Positions 35,002 through 44,084 of a stretch of 64,000 nt of DNA are shown piece by piece. Below the pieces are notes generated by a model. The model worked only from the letters and a program-made list of their open reading frames with translations, ran no database searches and was not told the origin of the DNA. The DNA is from Microcoleus sp. FACHB-68 (GTDB taxonomy: Bacteria > Cyanobacteriota > Cyanobacteriia > Cyanobacteriales > Oscillatoriaceae), in NCBI RefSeq assembly GCF_014695715.1, contig NZ_JACJOT010000004.1, positions 1 through 64,000 of the forward strand. Direction: 5' to 3'. A program made the translations under genes and the position numbers. Position 1 is the first letter of the stretch. Each line of letters opens with the position of its first letter.

Positions 35002-37533
35002 TTAGTAACTAACAATCAGCACCCACAAGCCGGCAGCTAAAACAACGGCTGCGATATGTTGGGGAAAAGTCGCTCGCATCGGCTGCCGAGCGATTTTTTG
35101 TGTTAACACTACGCTTAGCAACACTGCGGCTATTAGGGTTGTTCCCTGCAAAAAGGCAATCACTGCGGGGTGTGCAACCACCACCGGCACCGCTTGCGTG
35201 TTTAAGCCAAATGTTGCAAAACTCACCGGCAGAATACGTCCGGCTTCTCCTAACCCCAGGCGCAAATAGTGAGCCAAATTCGCCCCCAATACGAGAGGCA
35301 AATATCCATAAGCTAACTCGACAAATGGCTTAGGTTTGGGATTTTTTGGAAAGAAAAGATGAATAAGCTGCATCAAGCCATAAGCGAGAAACGGGATGCC
35401 GGCAGGCAATGTTAAAGCCGCAACTGATAATCCTAAATGCACCCAAAACTCACTACCATTTAACGACAAATTCAGCCAAGATTGTAATTCCGGCAGCCGA
35501 TGCAGAAAGACGCCGCCCAAGAGTAACATTAACAACGCCACTTCATAAATACGCGGCGTATGCGTTGTCCATAATTCAATGCCTGGTGGCCGCAAATTAA
35601 ACTCTACCGAACGGTGTGGGCAGGCTTTGAGACAGGTCATACATAACACACAATCCCGGTTATCTTCTAGCTGGGCTGGATGCGAGTATAACGGACAGCC
35701 GCCGGTTTCCAATCCTTCTCCTTTTTGCGGCCCGCCTTTATAACACTGATAAGTTGTACATTCAGCAGAACAAGTGCCTTGCTGCGCTCGTAATTCCGTC
35801 ATCGATAGTTTGGCAAATAAACCGTTCATTCCCCCAATCGGGCAGAGATACCGGCACCAAAACCGGCGCTCGAAAATCGCTGAAAAAATCATTGCGCCGG
35901 CAGTAATTAATAGCAACAAGCACGCGGAAAGATAAGCGGTGTTTTCTAAATTCCACAGTTCTTCCCACAAGAAAATTAAGGCGAATAAGCCAAACAAAAA
36001 CCATCCGCCCCACTGCTCAGCTTCGTGTCGTGGCCAGGTTTTGAGCTTGCGGGGAAACAGCCACAAGGAAAGCTTTTGCGTGATTTCCCCATAAATCATA
36101 AACGGGCAAACCGCGCACCACAGCCGGCCTACAAAGGGAAATCCCAGCAATATTAACGGCCACCACCACGCCCAGAATAAATTTAAACCAAAATTCTGGG
36201 CGCGATTTTGAGGGCCGAGAAATAAAACGGCGACGACCAAAGTATACGCCGGCAAGATCACCCAGTTGTTAAGCCGGTCTGGCCACCAGGAACTTCGCAA
36301 GAAATGGCGCAGGCGGGGATAGGCATTTAAAAGGTTGACACGAAATTGCTTTTTCTTTGTCTGTGCCGGCCAAACAATTTCTTCCGTGAGTTCATTCGCG
36401 CCGGCAGACTGAACAAGCGCCCGTTCCACGAGATTTTCTAACTCCCTCAAATTACTAGGAAAGTCATAAGCTTGCAGCCGGCGCAAGGCTTCCGGGGTTA
36501 ATTGCGGTTTAGCAATGTGTTTTTTCTGACAAAAAAGGCTAATGTAATAGTCTACTTGGGCGCTAATATCCGCTTTACGCACCCGCAAGGGTGGAACTTT
36601 GATTAAATGGCCGGTTAAACGCTCGATATCGGGCAAGTTTTTCTCGGAAATCATAATAATTCGCGCCCGACAATTGAGTGCTGACAGGGATTCTCCCCCA
36701 ACTAATTTGTAAGTGCCGGTTTCCAACAATTCCTTGATCTGAGGCATCAATTCTGAGGGAAGTTCTTGGATGTTATTGAACAATAAAGTGCCTTCTCCCA
36801 GCCATTCCAGTAGTCCGGGTTTGCCGCCGGCACGTCCAAATAATTCTGCACCGCTGGTTTGCAGTACGCCACAGTTGACTTTAATCATGGGTTCACGCCG
36901 GCACGCAGAACCGAAATGAATCAGCGCCGCAATATTATCTTTTTCCAGTCCCGGTTCCCCAAAAATCACAACTGAACGCCGATCTTCGGTTGCTTGTTTA
37001 ATTTGCTGTCTCAGACGCACTGCATAGCGGCTTTTGCCGACAACGCCGCGTTTTGCCTTGGGGACAAGATAGGGACGCAAGGCGGTTTGACGCTCTTGTT
37101 CGTAGTTGAGCTGGGACGATAACTGGGCGAGTTCTTGTGCCAACTGCTGGGAAAATGCCTTGCTAATTTCCGGGTATTGAGTCATTAATTCCCGAAAAAG
37201 GCCGGCAGGAACAAACCATAATTTGCATTCGCTAAGCGTCACGACGGTTCGCTGAGCCGGCTGATCTAAAAGCAATTCTTGTAAGTGCAACGTCGCTCCC
37301 GGTAATAAACTTAAGGCCCAAACTTGAGCGCTTTGATTATTGCGGTTGGCTTCTAAGCGTCCTTGTTTCAGAATGTACAATCCTGCCGGCAGTGTATCCT
37401 CCACTACAAAACGTTCATTCGCCGGCACGATTTTTTCTTCGATAACTTGTGAGATTGCGCTTAATGCCGGTGCCGATAAAATGCTGAGCGCCGTTCGTTC
37501 TTGCAGCCAGGTCACCGTGTCTAGATGTGTCAT
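35002..37533 (-). CDS. Fusion of cNMP-binding domain, degenerate sigma54-activator AAA+ and membrane polyferredoxin
   Basis: 843 residues. Residues 1-140 form a CRP-type cyclic-nucleotide-binding fold. 160-390 is clearly related to sigma54 activators (PPLRVRKADI, FPSNLRELENLVERAL). However, Walker A is GEPGLEKD (191-198), Walker B reads LLFNNIQELP where FLDEIGELP is expected, and the GAFTGA loop is missing. From about 425 on there are some ten membrane helices with C473-x2-C476-P, C560-x3-C564-P, Cys588/592/597/613 and a ferredoxin motif C628-x2-C631-x2-C634-x3-C638-P, as in NapH/NosR polyferredoxins. The likely role is membrane redox sensing or electron transfer gated by a nucleotide (inference). 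There is no HTH. A TATAAT at 37546-37551 lies 12 bp before the start. Confidence 0.85.
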   Translation of the reverse strand: MTHLDTVTWLQERTALSILSAPALSAISQVIEEKIVPANERFVVEDTLPAGLYILKQGRLEANRNNQSAQVWALSLLPGATLHLQELLLDQPAQRTVVTLSECKLWFVPAGLFRELMTQYPEISKAFSQQLAQELAQLSSQLNYEQERQTALRPYLVPKAKRGVVGKSRYAVRLRQQIKQATEDRRSVVIFGEPGLEKDNIAALIHFGSACRREPMIKVNCGVLQTSGAELFGRAGGKPGLLEWLGEGTLLFNNIQELPSELMPQIKELLETGTYKLVGGESLSALNCRARIIMISEKNLPDIERLTGHLIKVPPLRVRKADISAQVDYYISLFCQKKHIAKPQLTPEALRRLQAYDFPSNLRELENLVERALVQSAGANELTEEIVWPAQTKKKQFRVNLLNAYPRLRHFLRSSWWPDRLNNWVILPAYTLVVAVLFLGPQNRAQNFGLNLFWAWWWPLILLGFPFVGRLWCAVCPFMIYGEITQKLSLWLFPRKLKTWPRHEAEQWGGWFLFGLFALIFLWEELWNLENTAYLSACLLLLITAGAMIFSAIFERRFWCRYLCPIGGMNGLFAKLSMTELRAQQGTCSAECTTYQCYKGGPQKGEGLETGGCPLYSHPAQLEDNRDCVLCMTCLKACPHRSVEFNLRPPGIELWTTHTPRIYEVALLMLLLGGVFLHRLPELQSWLNLSLNGSEFWVHLGLSVAALTLPAGIPFLAYGLMQLIHLFFPKNPKPKPFVELAYGYLPLVLGANLAHYLRLGLGEAGRILPVSFATFGLNTQAVPVVVAHPAVIAFLQGTTLIAAVLLSVVLTQKIARQPMRATFPQHIAAVVLAAGLWVLIVSY

Positions 37534-37686
37534 AATCAGTTTTGGATTATACCGTTGTGAGTTTGAATAGAGCGTTTACTGCTCAAACCCATAATATGAG
37601 AGGATTTCAGCTTTTTGCAACCAGGAGAATAAGTAATATTTCTCATTTGTATTTTAGCTCTTGATTTGATTTTTTATAAATTATTG

Positions 37687-37715
37687 TTGACAATTGATAA
37701 AGATAAAATTAAATT
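37687..37715 (+). promoter_or_regulatory. Candidate sigma70-type promoter
   Basis: TTGACA (37687-37692), 17-bp spacer, TAAATT (37710-37715, 4 of 6 matches). It lies 40 bp upstream of the 28-residue ORF. Confidence 0.5.
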
Positions 37716-37754
37716 TTAAAAGTAAAAACCTTTTGACAGAGGAAAATCAATGAA

Positions 37755-37841
37755 ATGATTGATTTATTTGAGCTATGGGTGCCAGTGGCACTTTTGGGCT
37801 TAATTATTATGGCAGCAATTTTCTTCAGCACACGAGCATAA
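37755..37841 (+). CDS. Possible 28-residue single-pass membrane peptide
   Basis: The ORF starts MIDLFELWVP, continues with a hydrophobic core (ALLGLIIMAAIFF) and ends STRA, as one membrane helix with a basic C-terminal end. This layout resembles the tiny subunits of photosynthetic and respiratory complexes, but it matches none that I can recall (PetL, PetN, PsbM, PsaM, Psb30 checked from memory). AGAGGA lies 12 bases upstream, slightly far. A TTGACA-17-TAAATT promoter precedes it. It is too short to be certain. Confidence 0.45.
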   Translation: MIDLFELWVPVALLGLIIMAAIFFSTRA

Positions 37842-38095
37842 GCGACACTTGACTGGACTTGGTTATTTCTTATGGCATCACATAACACAAGAAATCAAAA
37901 TAAAATAATGTTGGCCATATTTTTATTAGATTTTGTGGCTATTCGTAGTTTTACTGAGTAAAAAAAGATCAGAAGTCTGTAGATTCTCTCTGGCTCTCTC
38001 TGTCTCTATTTTGGTAAATTAGCTCAATAAATATTGGGTTTTAACAAGGATTTGATGGCAGAGAGAATAGAAATTCTGGGGCAAATAAACGGCAA

Positions 38096-41000
38096 ATGGC
38101 AGATACAAAAACGCGACGCGAATTAGATGGATCAATTATGAAACGCGAACGCACCCCCCCACAACATTTGGCTCGGATAGTATTGAGCTACGCCTTCTTA
38201 AGCAGTGTTTGGCTGCTTTTTTCCGAGCTGCTGCTGAAGCTTTTGACAAAAGACTCAAGCACTGCCACACATTTGCAAACTATTAAAGACTGGGCATTTA
38301 TCCCGATCAGCAGTGGAATTTTGTACGTCTTAATATGTCAAAGCTGGCAATTAATGCAAGAAAACCAAAGTCTTTTAGAGGCACTTGTGGAAGGCTCAAC
38401 CGATGCTATTTTTGTAAAAAATCTGCAAGGACACTATGCCATCGTTAACGCTGCTGCCGCTCGCATTTTGGGAAAACCGGCAGAGAAAATTATTGGACAA
38501 GATGACACAGCGCTACTTTCGCCGGCAATCGCTCAGAAAAATCAAGAGATTGAACGCAACATCATCAGTGCCGGCCAAGCTCAAACGAGCGAAGAAACGA
38601 TCACCACAAAGGGCAGTAGTCATACCTATTTGGTTAGAAAAGAGGTTTATCGCAATCCGCAAGGCAACGTGATCGGTTTGATTGGGATCTGGCAAGACAT
38701 CACTGAGCGCAAACACCTAGAGAAAACTTTACACCGAACCGAACAAACTCTACAGACATTCATTCAATCCGCGCCGGTTGCTATCAATATCATTGATCCT
38801 GATGGCAATGTTCAACGGTGGAATCCCGCTGCCGAAAAAATGTTTGGCTGGAGTGAACAACAAGTGAAGGGACAGTTTCTCGGTAAGCTTGCTGACAACA
38901 AGCCTGTAGAAGTCCAAAAATTTGTTAATATCTGGAGATACGGAGGTGTATTTACGGGGGTGGAAACACAGTGGAGCCGGCAAGATGGTACGGATATTGA
39001 CATCAGTATCTTTATGTCGCCCCTGCGTGATCCTACGGGTAATTTTACCGGGACGATCAGCATGATTACGGATATCACCGAGCGTAAGCGTCTGGAACGG
39101 CAGCACGAACAGTTAATCGCGCAACTCCAACGAGAAACCCAAGAGTTAGCCGCGCTGAGCGCTGTCACCGCCAATGGGATCAGCACCTTAAATCTTGAAG
39201 AACTGCTAGATGTATTGCTCAGGCGCATTGTGGAGGTAATGCAGGCTGATACAGCCGTAATTCTTTTAAAAGAAAATGCTCACCTCTACGTTCGCGCCAG
39301 CATCGGAATTGAAGAAGAAGTCAGCGCCGGCTTCAGTGTTGCCATCGGACAGGGGTTTGCCGGCACCATTGCCGCAACCATGCAGCCGCTTTATATAGAA
39401 GACGCGCAAACTGATCCCCGTGTGAGCAGTCAGTTTCTCAAAGACAGGGGCATTCGCACCATGTTAGGCGTCCCACTGAAGCGCAACGACACTCTGGTGG
39501 GCGTTCTGCATATAGATTGGTTGAAAATTCATCCCTACAATGATCGTGATATTTATCTGCTAGAAGTCACCGGCGAACGTTGCGCGATGGCGATTTTCAA
39601 CGCTCAGTTGTATGAACAAACCAAACAACTGCAAGAGCGCTTGCGTAGCGTGATTGAAAATATGCCGGTGATGATGTGCGCCTTAGACGCAGAAAAAAAC
39701 GTTATCGTTTGGAACCAAGAGTGTGAGAGAGTCACCGGCTTTGGGGCACAGGAAATGGTGGGTAATCCCCAAGCGATTGAACTCATCCTTCCTGATGCAG
39801 CTTATCGCAAACAGATGCTAAGCCGGCGAAATATTCACTGGAACAATTGCCGAGATTGGGAATGGCAACTTCATTGCAAAGATGGCAGTGTGAGAACGGT
39901 TGCTTGGTATAACATTTCCCAGCAATTCCCGGTTCCTGGTTGGGCAACGTGGGCCATTGGCATAGATGTGACCAACCGGGTGCAGGCGGAGGAAGAACTG
40001 CGGCACCATGCGTTTTACGATCCACTAACAAACTTACCGAACCGGACTTTATTTTTACAGCGTTTGGAACAGTTAGTTGGACAAAGAAGCGACGGTGATA
40101 CCGGCTTTTTTGCAGTGCTGTATTTAGACTTGAATCGCTTTAAGTTTGTTAAATATAGCCTAGGACACGGAGTTGCCGAACAGTTACTGATTATAATGTC
40201 TCGCCGGCTGAAAGCTTGCCTGTCCTCCACAGATATGATGGCGCGACTGGGAACAGATGAGTTTGCCATTTTGTTAGAAAATATTCAAGACGTTAACGAT
40301 GCCACACGCATTGCTGAAAAGATTTATCAGCACTTAAGTTTGCCGTTTAACGTTGATGGCCATGAGGTGTTCACAACCACCAGTATTGGTGTGGCGGTTA
40401 GCGAAGCCGGTTATAGCCGGCCAGAGGATGTCCTGCGCGACGCCGACACCGCCATGCACCAAGCCAAAATGCAGAATCAGGCGCATTATGTCGTCTTCGA
40501 CCCCACTATGCAAGCCACGGCTTTAGAACGCTTGCTATTAGAGACAGATTTGCAACGCGCCATTGAACGCCGGCAACTGCGCGTCTACTATCAGCCGATT
40601 GTTTCCCTCTCCACCGGCAAGATTACGGGTTTTGAGGCGCTGGTACGGTGGTTTCACCCCAAACGCGGCATGATTTCGCCCTGTACGTTTATTCCCCTGG
40701 CAGAAGAAACCGGACTGATCGGCCTGATTGATCGGTGGGTGCTGCTAGAAGCGTGCCGGCAACTAGGCATTTGGCAGCAGGAATTACCCAACGCAATGCC
40801 ACTGACAATGAGTGTGAATTTATCGGTGATTCAGTTGGGGCAGTTGGGAATGATTGAGCGGCTTGACTGGATTCTGCGGCACAGCGGTGTTGATGGGCGC
40901 AATTTGAAGCTAGAGCTGACTGAAAGTGCGATCATGAAAAATACCACTGCTGAACTGGCAATGCTAGATCAACTAAAAGCTTTGGGAATTCAACTTTCAA

Positions 41001-41311
41001 TTGATGACTTTGGCACCGGCTACTCTTCTTTGGCGCGTCTGCATCAGTTGCCAATTGATACGTTGAAGATTGATCGCTCGTTTGTGAACGAGATCGCAGC
41101 CAATGGAGAGCATTGTGAGATCGTTCAGACGATTATTACCCTGGCCCACTCGCTGGGCATGGATGCGATTGCAGAGGGGGTGGAAACAGCGCAACAACTG
41201 GCTCAACTGCAAACTTTGGAATGCGAATACGCCCAAGGATACTTTTTTTCTAGGCCGGTGGATAGTGAAACGGCAAAGGCTTTGCTGTTATCTGGCATAC
41301 CGTTGGCTTAG
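38096..41311 (+). CDS. Membrane PAS-PAS-GAF-PAS-GGDEF-EAL protein (c-di-GMP turnover)
   Basis: 1071 residues. Two membrane helices (about 30-50 and 72-90) leave the rest in the cytosol. PAS1 is about 93-205, PAS2 215-330, GAF 345-510 (LNLEELLDVLLRRI, GQGFAGTIAAT), PAS3 515-635, GGDEF 640-810 and EAL 820-1065. The GGDEF signature is GTDEF, with Thr for the second Gly, which makes diguanylate cyclase activity uncertain. The EAL motifs are whole ([38 protein letters not shown]), so phosphodiesterase activity is likely. An ATG at 38138 (codon 15) is an alternative start. It is related to the gene at 17240 but has different sensors. Confidence 0.9.
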   Translation: MADTKTRRELDGSIMKRERTPPQHLARIVLSYAFLSSVWLLFSELLLKLLTKDSSTATHLQTIKDWAFIPISSGILYVLICQSWQLMQENQSLLEALVEGSTDAIFVKNLQGHYAIVNAAAARILGKPAEKIIGQDDTALLSPAIAQKNQEIERNIISAGQAQTSEETITTKGSSHTYLVRKEVYRNPQGNVIGLIGIWQDITERKHLEKTLHRTEQTLQTFIQSAPVAINIIDPDGNVQRWNPAAEKMFGWSEQQVKGQFLGKLADNKPVEVQKFVNIWRYGGVFTGVETQWSRQDGTDIDISIFMSPLRDPTGNFTGTISMITDITERKRLERQHEQLIAQLQRETQELAALSAVTANGISTLNLEELLDVLLRRIVEVMQADTAVILLKENAHLYVRASIGIEEEVSAGFSVAIGQGFAGTIAATMQPLYIEDAQTDPRVSSQFLKDRGIRTMLGVPLKRNDTLVGVLHIDWLKIHPYNDRDIYLLEVTGERCAMAIFNAQLYEQTKQLQERLRSVIENMPVMMCALDAEKNVIVWNQECERVTGFGAQEMVGNPQAIELILPDAAYRKQMLSRRNIHWNNCRDWEWQLHCKDGSVRTVAWYNISQQFPVPGWATWAIGIDVTNRVQAEEELRHHAFYDPLTNLPNRTLFLQRLEQLVGQRSDGDTGFFAVLYLDLNRFKFVKYSLGHGVAEQLLIIMSRRLKACLSSTDMMARLGTDEFAILLENIQDVNDATRIAEKIYQHLSLPFNVDGHEVFTTTSIGVAVSEAGYSRPEDVLRDADTAMHQAKMQNQAHYVVFDPTMQATALERLLLETDLQRAIERRQLRVYYQPIVSLSTGKITGFEALVRWFHPKRGMISPCTFIPLAEETGLIGLIDRWVLLEACRQLGIWQQELPNAMPLTMSVNLSVIQLGQLGMIERLDWILRHSGVDGRNLKLELTESAIMKNTTAELAMLDQLKALGIQLSIDDFGTGYSSLARLHQLPIDTLKIDRSFVNEIAANGEHCEIVQTIITLAHSLGMDAIAEGVETAQQLAQLQTLECEYAQGYFFSRPVDSETAKALLLSGIPLA

Positions 41312-41673
41312 AAGATTTAGAGAATTTAAGCGTAAACCTGCGCTTAATAATGGGGTTTCATTTAAAGCCGGCACTCTAAATTCCTAATAGATTATGGTGG
41401 AGGCCGGCTGAAAAGTAGGAAAGTCTGATCTCAAAAGTTAGGCAAAAAATCGCCTCAAGTGTTAAATTCTCTGGTAAGCCGCAAGATTATGGTATAAAAG
41501 TTGAGGTTTTGGAACCGGCAGTGCTGTTTTTACGGCCTGGGTTTGTCCAACACTTGCTCAACTGTGAAACCCATACAGTTGCATTGCCTGCTACTGAGCT
41601 ATCTCTAGCAGGTTTTTAAAATGAAACGACTGATTTCTTGCTTGACTAGCACCTAGAGAAGATTAATTGATTC
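41312..41673. other. desA upstream region with leader
   Basis: 362 bp. It has a TATGGTATAAAAG segment near 41489-41500 that could be a -10 region, and an intrinsic terminator at 41587-41617. A 12-codon ORF starting at ATG 41621 (MKRLISCLTST) follows the terminator and ends before desA. Confidence 0.45.
41587..41617 (+). terminator. Intrinsic terminator 56 bp upstream of desA
   Basis: CCTGCTA (41587-41593), 12-base loop, TAGCAGG (41606-41612), then TTTTT. It could end the GGDEF-EAL transcript (276 bp after its stop codon) or act as an attenuator or small-RNA end in the desA leader. Confidence 0.75.
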
Positions 41674-42720
41674 ATGACTGCATCGATTGCTAAGCCTGAT
41701 AACTTGCTATCTGTTCCCGCCGAATCCAATCTAAAACTGAAAGACATATTGAAGACGCTGCCGCGTGAATGCTTTCAGAAAAGCCGGCGCAAAGCTTGGT
41801 TAACCCTAACGATTAATGTGTTATTGGTTGGCTTGGGATACTTGAGTTTGGCCATTGCGCCCTGGTTCCTCCTGCCGGTGGCGTGGATTTTCACCGGCAC
41901 AGCCCTAACTGGTTTTTTTGTTGTGGGGCATGATTGTGGCCATCGCTCCTTTGCGAACCGCCGGTGGGTGAACGATTTGGTGGGCCATATCATGTTTCTG
42001 CCGTTGATTTACCCGTTCCATAGCTGGCGGCTGCTACATAATTACCACCACAAGCACACCAACAAGTTAAATGAGGATAATGCTTGGCAACCTTGGCAAC
42101 AAGACGTTTATGCCGGCTTAGGAAGCCCCCTCAAGTGGATCTATCGGCGGATGCGGGGCCGGCTTTGGTGGTTAGCCTCAGTGATTCACTGGGCAGCGAT
42201 GCACTTTGATTGGACGAGATTTGAAGGCAAACAGCGTTCCCAGGTCAAGCTATCTGTGTTTGTGGTGCTTGCCGGTGCAGCGATTGGGTTTCCTGTGCTG
42301 ATCGCAACGACTGGCATCTGGGGATTTGTTAAATTTTGGCTATTACCCTGGTTGGTTTATCACTTCTGGATGAGTACGTTTACGCTGGTTCACCACACAG
42401 CACCAGAAATTCCGTTTACCGCCGCTGAAGAGTGGAATGAAGCGCAAGCTCAGCTTTCCGGGACAGTTCACTGCGATTACCCAGGTTGGGTTGAGTTTTT
42501 CTGTCACGATATTAACGTTCACGTCCCCCATCATATTTCTACAGCAATTCCTTCTTACAATTTGCGGTTAGCTTATCGCAGCATTAAGGAAAATTGGGGA
42601 GAATATCTCAATGAAAAGCAGTTTTCTTGGTCTTTAATGAAAGAAATTACTGACCAATGTCACTTGTACGATCCGGATGAATACTACCGAAGCTTTAAGG
42701 ATTTTCACACTAGCAAGTGA
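41674..42720 (+). CDS. desA: Acyl-lipid delta-12 desaturase
   Basis: 348 residues, the length usual for cyanobacterial DesA. This membrane di-iron enzyme introduces the delta-12 double bond into lipid-bound oleoyl groups with ferredoxin as electron donor. All three histidine boxes are present: HDCGH (near 89-93), HNYHHKHTN (near 125-133) and HVPHH (near 288-292). Hydrophobic pairs near 45-85 and 185-235 give four membrane helices. The position of the HDCGH and HVPHH boxes and the [18 protein letters not shown] segment favour DesA over DesB/DesC. Family members are induced by cold; the leader upstream holds a terminator hairpin. Confidence 0.92.
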   Translation: MTASIAKPDNLLSVPAESNLKLKDILKTLPRECFQKSRRKAWLTLTINVLLVGLGYLSLAIAPWFLLPVAWIFTGTALTGFFVVGHDCGHRSFANRRWVNDLVGHIMFLPLIYPFHSWRLLHNYHHKHTNKLNEDNAWQPWQQDVYAGLGSPLKWIYRRMRGRLWWLASVIHWAAMHFDWTRFEGKQRSQVKLSVFVVLAGAAIGFPVLIATTGIWGFVKFWLLPWLVYHFWMSTFTLVHHTAPEIPFTAAEEWNEAQAQLSGTVHCDYPGWVEFFCHDINVHVPHHISTAIPSYNLRLAYRSIKENWGEYLNEKQFSWSLMKEITDQCHLYDPDEYYRSFKDFHTSK

Positions 42721-42810
42721 CTTGTCGGTTGATGTTTTTGCTCAACCAGGCCGGCTATGCCGGTGTTAACCGAGCGAGTGAACAAATTTAATAAAATTTA
42801 AATCCCTCAT

Positions 42811-42842
42811 AGAGACGCAATTCCCCGCGCCTCTATTTTTTT
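42811..42842 (+). terminator. Intrinsic terminator of desA
   Basis: AGAG-a-CGC pairs with GCG-c-CTCT (one mismatch) around an 8-base loop, followed by ATTTTTTTT. Confidence 0.8.
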
Positions 42843-43164
42843 TGAGTGCTCAGCAGATTTTTGCTTTGAAATGCTATGCTTTTTAATTAATACTAAATCC
42901 GACCGTTTCGGTTGTTTGCCGGCGTGACATTGAAAGCTTAGAGAGCGAACTAAACAACCCTGCTTTTGTACCGTAGGCCGGGGCTAAGATGAGTGCCGAC
43001 AGGCAGCTTTTAATTTTCACCGATAACCTTTGTTCCGTCCACAGCAACGCAGTATTAGGTGGCTGGCAACTGCAATTACTCTTCACTTTAGTCAATAATA
43101 GGTAATTGCCTAGCAAAAATCTATTTAAAGCATTTTTTCCTAGCATTTATGCATTGAGATTGTA
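42843..43164. other. Spacer between desA terminator and the ATPase operon
   Basis: 322 bp. A minus-strand ORF (42883-43146) exists but has no ribosome site or recognised family. Composition changes here: GCCGGC occurs once (near 42917) and then not again for about 2.5 kb. Confidence 0.35.
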
Positions 43165-44079
43165 TTACTTTAAACCCTTATCGTGCTTACCTTCCCCATA
43201 ATAGTTCAGCAACAATAAATCACCTGTTTCTGAGTATTTGTAGTGGATTCTACAAACTCCTGAGACTCTAAACCGTCTTTCTCCCTTCTTTCCTCTCACA
43301 GGTTCATCACTTAAGCCCTCATCTGAGACAGCTTCTCCTTGAGTAAGAGTTAATCTTTTTGCAAGACTATATAAAATATTTTCTCTATAGATTGATTCTT
43401 TAGCAATATCTTTTATAAAAGATTCAGAAGTTTCATAGTTATAGCGAAGATCGGATATTTGCTTGAAAAGCTTTTTCTTTAAGATTATTTTTAGTGCTAA
43501 TTGCAGTTTAAAGGCATCTTGACTATTTTGGGGCCAACACACTGATACAATATCAATATGGTCAAACCAGCTGTCTGGAGCAACTATGACGATTGGCTCT
43601 AAATGATTTTCATGACACTTGCAGGAGAAACAGTAGCTAAGACAATTAGTTCGTTGCTTATCAAAACCTAGGCAAAAATAGACTTTTTCATTCTTATTAA
43701 TAAGAATGTGAACTAACTCCAGAAATCGCTCAAGAATTTCTGTGTTCCTCTGAAAAGATGAGAGAACGGGGCTACATTGACAAGCATCCCAAGAAAGCTC
43801 TGAGCTTACAATCAGTTTAATCGGATTGAATTGGTTATAGAGAATCGGAAAAAATTGATTACGCCATTTAACATCTGAAACCCAAGGCGGGGAATATGCA
43901 TGATTCATTAGAAGCTCTTCAAGAGCATCCGTCCAATAAATCTTTGTTATGGAGTAATTACTAATCTTCTCTAGATGTCCTAGAAAATGCTCTAAAAACG
44001 CATCTCTTTTTTCAACATCCCTCCATTGCTCCTCTGATATAAATAGAAAGGAGGGTTCAAGAATAGTGTTCATCTGCAT
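43165..44079 (-). CDS. Partner protein of the DUF3696-type ATPase, unknown function
   Basis: 304 residues, starting 5 bp after the ATPase stop codon, so almost certainly co-translated. No known domain is clear. It contains a cysteine-rich stretch (CLSYCFSCKCHENH near 145-160) that may bind zinc. The C-terminus reads RFRVSGVCRIHYKYSETGD with LLLLNYYGEGKHDKGL after it, resembling the strand pattern and HDKGL ending of some small toxin or nuclease-like proteins (weak inference). The AT-rich base composition matches the ATPase gene and differs from neighbours. It may be the effector of a two-gene defence-like unit. Confidence 0.7.
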   Translation of the reverse strand: MQMNTILEPSFLFISEEQWRDVEKRDAFLEHFLGHLEKISNYSITKIYWTDALEELLMNHAYSPPWVSDVKWRNQFFPILYNQFNPIKLIVSSELSWDACQCSPVLSSFQRNTEILERFLELVHILINKNEKVYFCLGFDKQRTNCLSYCFSCKCHENHLEPIVIVAPDSWFDHIDIVSVCWPQNSQDAFKLQLALKIILKKKLFKQISDLRYNYETSESFIKDIAKESIYRENILYSLAKRLTLTQGEAVSDEGLSDEPVRGKKGERRFRVSGVCRIHYKYSETGDLLLLNYYGEGKHDKGLK

Positions 44080-44084
44080 AGGTA

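Noticed and set aside
42883-43146. 87-codon minus-strand ORF between desA and the ATPase operon
   Set aside because: No ribosome site and no recognised motif; the composition looks non-coding.
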